DNA of 64,000 bases from Ensifer aridi (GTDB lineage: Bacteria; Pseudomonadota; Alphaproteobacteria; Rhizobiales; Rhizobiaceae). The translations under genes and the position numbers were made by a program. Numbering within the stretch: the stretch's first letter is position 1; every line of letters begins with the position of its first letter. Positions 60,912 through 64,000 of the stretch are shown here, in pieces. Below the pieces are notes generated by a model, which did not search any database, had not been told where the DNA came from, and saw nothing but the letters and a program-made list of their open reading frames with translations. The stretch lies in NCBI RefSeq assembly GCF_002078505.1, contig NZ_LUAV01000021.1, positions 62,001 through 126,000 of the forward strand, in the 5' to 3' direction.

Positions 60912-61845
60912 AATGCCGTTTAGGGCGTCAGGCGAGTACAAGATGCCCGATCCAGGAGCATCACCAAAGTGACCTGCTGCGGCTGTCCTGGAACTCAAGT
61001 CGGACAAGCCAGGCATTGTTTCAAAGTTATTCGGCTGTAATCAACTCAAGTGGCGTGATTAATGTAGGCCAAACACACGTTGTCGTTATTGCAGGGACTG
61101 CCCACTTTCCATGCGATCGTCTCGACTTGAGCAACTTGATGAAGCTTTCGTCGCCCTTGACCATTTGTCACGTCAGGCTAACGTCGGCACCGGGTCGATA
61201 GATGCACACGTCATCAGCAGCTTTGGCGCGCGGGCGGTAGGCGATCGCTCTAGGTGTATATCGTAAGCTCATAAGCTCACGACCAACGGCGCCGCGACCG
61301 ATGCGGGGGATCTCCTGCCTGAATCGCGCCGCTGGCTTGGCTCCCTCGCTGCTGCTCGGAACCCGGGACGCGCGCCCGTGTGAGCGCCCGTGAACCGCCT
61401 CGGCCGCCGGTCGCCAGACACCTCGCGAAAACAAACGTTTATGGGTTGGCGCTTAATTTTCTTGTTGAGCGCTCGCTTACGAGACGAACTTGATCACTCA
61501 CTCAGCGCGAATACCCTCCAGTCCTCAACCGCTCAGGTGAGGCTGCCGAGAACTCACGCTCGCAAGATCGAACATAAGAGCGCGAGAGCAGCGTCAATGG
61601 AAGATGTAGTTTTGCTGACCGGACCGTAGCGGCGTCGGCGCACGGACTTTGAAGATCGGGCCCGGATTCTTGCGGACAGCTTCGCCAGGCGCCCCTGGTT
61701 TTCCAACGTGCCCGCGTTTCACCGGTTGGCTCGACAGACCTCACGTACCTCCTCTCGGCAACCCAGGGGCTTCACCCCGTAGATGACCGTAGCGGACACC
61801 GCTCACTGCCGCGGTTTCAATCGCAATCGCCGGTGGTCCCAACCG
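60912..61845. other. 930-base stretch upstream of the virB operon, nothing recognised
   Basis: Only short frames on both strands. No tRNA, repeat or known gene was seen. Confidence 0.4.
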
Positions 61846-62334
61846 CTAGAAACCTCGGCGGCTGTGGTTGGCGACTCTGTCAATGAGCGGGTGGCGGAGC
61901 CGCTCGCCGATCTGGATCCCGGTGGTCTGCGCGGTTCCGGCTTTCAACTCCACTACAAAATGCGCATCAACCGCCGGCGACATGAGCATTGTAGAGAAGG
62001 GTCGACCCTTTTCGATCGCACGTATCTTTCCATCTTCGCCGACAAACAGGAGATCGAGCGGAATGGCCGTGTTCTGCATCGTGAAACAGCGTGGCTGGCT
62101 GTCCTCAAAAACGAACAGCATTCCATGATCGTCGGCCATCGTCGTGCGGAACATCAATCCGCGCCGCCATTCTGCAGGCTCGTCCGCCACTTCTATCGAG
62201 AAGCGTTGCTCGCCCGATTTGGTCTCGACCGATAGAGCCGCCGGGTCGGGCGGGAGCAGCAGCGGGTCTCCGGCAACGACCGTTTGAGCGTTGATGGTGA
62301 AGGCCGCCAGCGCGGCGAGATTCAGCAAGGGCAT
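61846..62334 (-). CDS. DUF192-family exported protein
   Basis: The 162-residue protein has a signal peptide (LLNLAALAAFTINAQTVVAG) and the DUF192 pattern: FSIEVADEPAEWRRGLMFRTTMADDHGMLFVFEDSQPRCFTMQNTAIPLDLLFVGEDGKI and the end VVELKAGTAQTTGIQIGERL. Function of the family is not established; it is periplasmic. It lies between virB and virA, on the same strand, but is not part of the vir regulon in Agrobacterium. Confidence 0.88.
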   Translation of the reverse strand: MPLLNLAALAAFTINAQTVVAGDPLLLPPDPAALSVETKSGEQRFSIEVADEPAEWRRGLMFRTTMADDHGMLFVFEDSQPRCFTMQNTAIPLDLLFVGEDGKIRAIEKGRPFSTMLMSPAVDAHFVVELKAGTAQTTGIQIGERLRHPLIDRVANHSRRGF

Positions 62335-62714
62335 GGAAGGATCTCCGGACTATGGTCGGCACGCCAAGGACGATGGATGCGGGTGGGCTCGGCCGCCGTT
62401 GCCAATCATCCCCAAAGTCCCTAACTGAGGCGATCCGTGATGCACGTGCCGCCACATGAAGAGCACCGGGCGAAGCCACCCATCCCGGCGCGCCGTCGCA
62501 TGGCCAGTTGGTCGACACCTGCGCCGTTCGGCACTCTGAGCAAGCGTCGGCGACCTGGTCGTTTCGTTCGAGAACTTGCTGCCGCTCCACGCGCCAGCGC
62601 TGGTGCGTCCAGTGACACTAGCTGGTGCTGCTGGGTCCGCACATCTGCGCCGCATGACCTCGGTCAGGTGCGTCACCATCCTTACTCCGCAGCAGGTGTG
62701 CGCATCTACCCACA
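62335..62714. other. 380-base stretch between virA and the DUF192 gene
   Basis: Overlapping short frames only; no known family recognised. Confidence 0.4.
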
Positions 62715-64000
62715 TCACGTTTTAATCCTCGTGCGAATTGCATACGCCAAGGTCCTGGATGACACCGGCTTATGCAGCGCAAGAGCGCAGGCTTGATCGC
62801 CGCCCGTGAGTGGCATGTTAAGGTTAGCTCCTCCGACCAGGATGACGGGCACTGTCTTGAGGGCCGCTTGAACGGCGTCCACGCATTGATGCAGAAGAAA
62901 AGACGAACGGTCCGCCACAATGAGATCGGCTATTTTCCCCCTCAAAATCCAGTCGCAAAGACTCTCAAATGTCTTGAACCCGACTGGCTCAAAGCCCAAG
63001 GCGGCAATCCTGTCCTCATACAACTCCAGCGCCGTTGGATCGGGCTCTACTATGGCGATGATCTCTCCGTTGCCAAGGGGTGTATTAGAAGCACCAAAAA
63101 AACAAGCAGGACTGACTGGCTCCTTCGGAGAGGCTGGTAGGTAGATGTCGAAGCGCGTACCGCGCCCAATAGTTGAGCTAACGTCAATGTACCCCGCAAG
63201 TGCGCTCACATGACCGTGCACCGCAGCGAGACCGAGTCCCGTTCCGCCGATGCGAGAGCGCGTGGTGAAAAAGGGCTCAAAAATATGTGGAAGTACGGCT
63301 TCAGCGATGCCTTCGCCGGTGTCTGCCACGGACAGGAGGACATAGTTCCCAGGTGGCAGATCGCCATAAGCAAGTATTTTCGATTGACAGACAACAGCGC
63401 GAGAAACGCTGACCTCAATGCAGCCTTCATCGGTGAACGCCTCTGAGCCGTTTTTGCAGAGGTTCATCAGGATCTGCTGTATCTCGAGTGGGCTCCCTTC
63501 GATGACTGTTTGCTTCTCGTCAATTTTGAAATTCAGCTTTACATCCGCTCGAAGCGCTATGCGCAGCAACGGAGCTAGATCCATCACTACCTCGGAGACG
63601 TCGAAGGGCTTGATCACACGTTCCCGGTTTCGGCTCAGCGCCAAAATCTGATCGATAATCAGCCTCGCTCTGTCGCCTGCCGAGATGATTTGGTCGATGT
63701 AACCTCGAGTTCTTGAGGGGCGACGCAGGAGACTGTGGGCCATCTCGGCGTAGCCGAGGATAGCCCCTAGTATGTTGTTGAATTCATGCGCGATACCACC
63801 TGCAAGTGTGCCGACGGCTTTCAGCCGTTCCGCATGCTCCAACCGCTTCTCCAGCAGGACGCATTCGGTCTGCCTACGTTGAAGATCCAGGTAGTTGCAG
63901 ACACGGGCAGCCGCGCACTCAAGAAGTTGGATCTCACTAAAAGAGGGCTGGAAACCGCCTCCCTCGTAGAGAAGGCAACAAACCGCCATGAGTGGATCTG
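62715..64000 (-). CDS. virA: VirA histidine kinase, C-terminal part (cut by window edge)
   Basis: The visible 428 residues are the linker and kinase region of VirA: LERRLEHAERLKAVGTLAGGIAHEFNNILGAILGYAEMA-type segment with the phospho-acceptor His near residue 70 of the visible part, ATP-binding blocks MNLCKNGSEAF, DTGEGIAEAVLPHIFEPFFTTR and GGTGLGLAAVHGH, then a receiver domain (EIIAIVEPDPTALELYEDRIAALGFEPVGFKTF) ending LHKPVSSRTLAYAIRTRIKT as in Agrobacterium VirA. The sensory N-terminus lies beyond the edge and the frame is open there. It phosphorylates VirG in response to plant signals. Confidence 0.93.
   Translation of the reverse strand, partial: DPLMAVCCLLYEGGGFQPSFSEIQLLECAAARVCNYLDLQRRQTECVLLEKRLEHAERLKAVGTLAGGIAHEFNNILGAILGYAEMAHSLLRRPSRTRGYIDQIISAGDRARLIIDQILALSRNRERVIKPFDVSEVVMDLAPLLRIALRADVKLNFKIDEKQTVIEGSPLEIQQILMNLCKNGSEAFTDEGCIEVSVSRAVVCQSKILAYGDLPPGNYVLLSVADTGEGIAEAVLPHIFEPFFTTRSRIGGTGLGLAAVHGHVSALAGYIDVSSTIGRGTRFDIYLPASPKEPVSPACFFGASNTPLGNGEIIAIVEPDPTALELYEDRIAALGFEPVGFKTFESLCDWILRGKIADLIVADRSSFLLHQCVDAVQAALKTVPVILVGGANLNMPLTGGDQACALALHKPVSSRTLAYAIRTRIKT

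Noticed and set aside
1..64000. CRISPR arrays, rRNA and tRNA genes
   Set aside because: No regularly spaced direct repeats and no tRNA- or rRNA-like sequences were noticed by reading; a covariance-model or repeat search would be decisive.

Overview
This window looks like part of a rhizobial symbiotic replicon, most probably a Sinorhizobium/Ensifer-type Sym plasmid. The evidence is a complete set of common nodulation genes, microaerobic respiration genes whose proteins closely resemble those I know from S. meliloti (FixL 505 aa, FixJ 204 aa, FixK, FixNOQP, FixGHIS), two NodD regulators, SyrB, degenerate nif-operon remnants, and a virB-type secretion locus. The mix of nodSU, nodH and nodO recalls broad-host-range strains such as Rhizobium/Sinorhizobium sp. 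BR816. That strain-level link is inference from memory, not a database result.

Layout. 0-11 kb is an accessory nodulation region: two NodO-like RTX proteins (one cut by the window edge), an Ntn-hydrolase-like protein, a decayed nif-operon tail (DUF269, fdxB, DUF683, ExoX-like genes, partly duplicated), nodD (copy 2), a SyrM-like LysR regulator behind a nod box, nodO behind a nod box, and ACC deaminase. IS630, IS3 and ABC-exporter remnants lie between them. 12-20 kb carries a cytochrome P450, a pair of M16 proteases (y4wA/y4wB-like), a HTH regulator (y4wC-like) and a flavin reductase. 20-36 kb is the microaerobic block: two HemN-type proteins, pseudoazurin, fixLJ, a small receiver-like protein, fixK, fixNOQP, fixGHIS and a second Crp/Fnr regulator. 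FixJ and FixK/Fnr sites are visible in front of several units.

36-46 kb holds the nod operon on the minus strand in the order nodA-B-C-S-U-I-J-H and a 5'-truncated nodQ, behind one good nod box. The predicted Nod factor is N-methylated, carbamoylated and sulfated. The operon is followed upstream by an IS66 fragment, two SyrB-type genes and a second nodD (copy 1, about 3 kb upstream of nodA). 50-64 kb holds virG, a complete virB1-virB11 operon with Agrobacterium-like gene lengths and start/stop overlaps, a DUF192 protein and the 3' part of virA.

How it works together: flavonoid-activated NodD acts at nod boxes (nodA, nodO, syrM-like). Oxygen limitation acts through FixL/FixJ then FixK on the cbb3 oxidase, its copper/assembly proteins, heme synthesis and pseudoazurin. 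VirA/VirG probably controls the type IV secretion system. Points of most interest are the truncated nodQ, a HemN homolog lacking the fourth cluster cysteine, vir-box-like motifs in front of the P450 and HTH genes, a nod-box-like element next to nodD without an obvious target gene, and the frameshifted duplicated nif tail.
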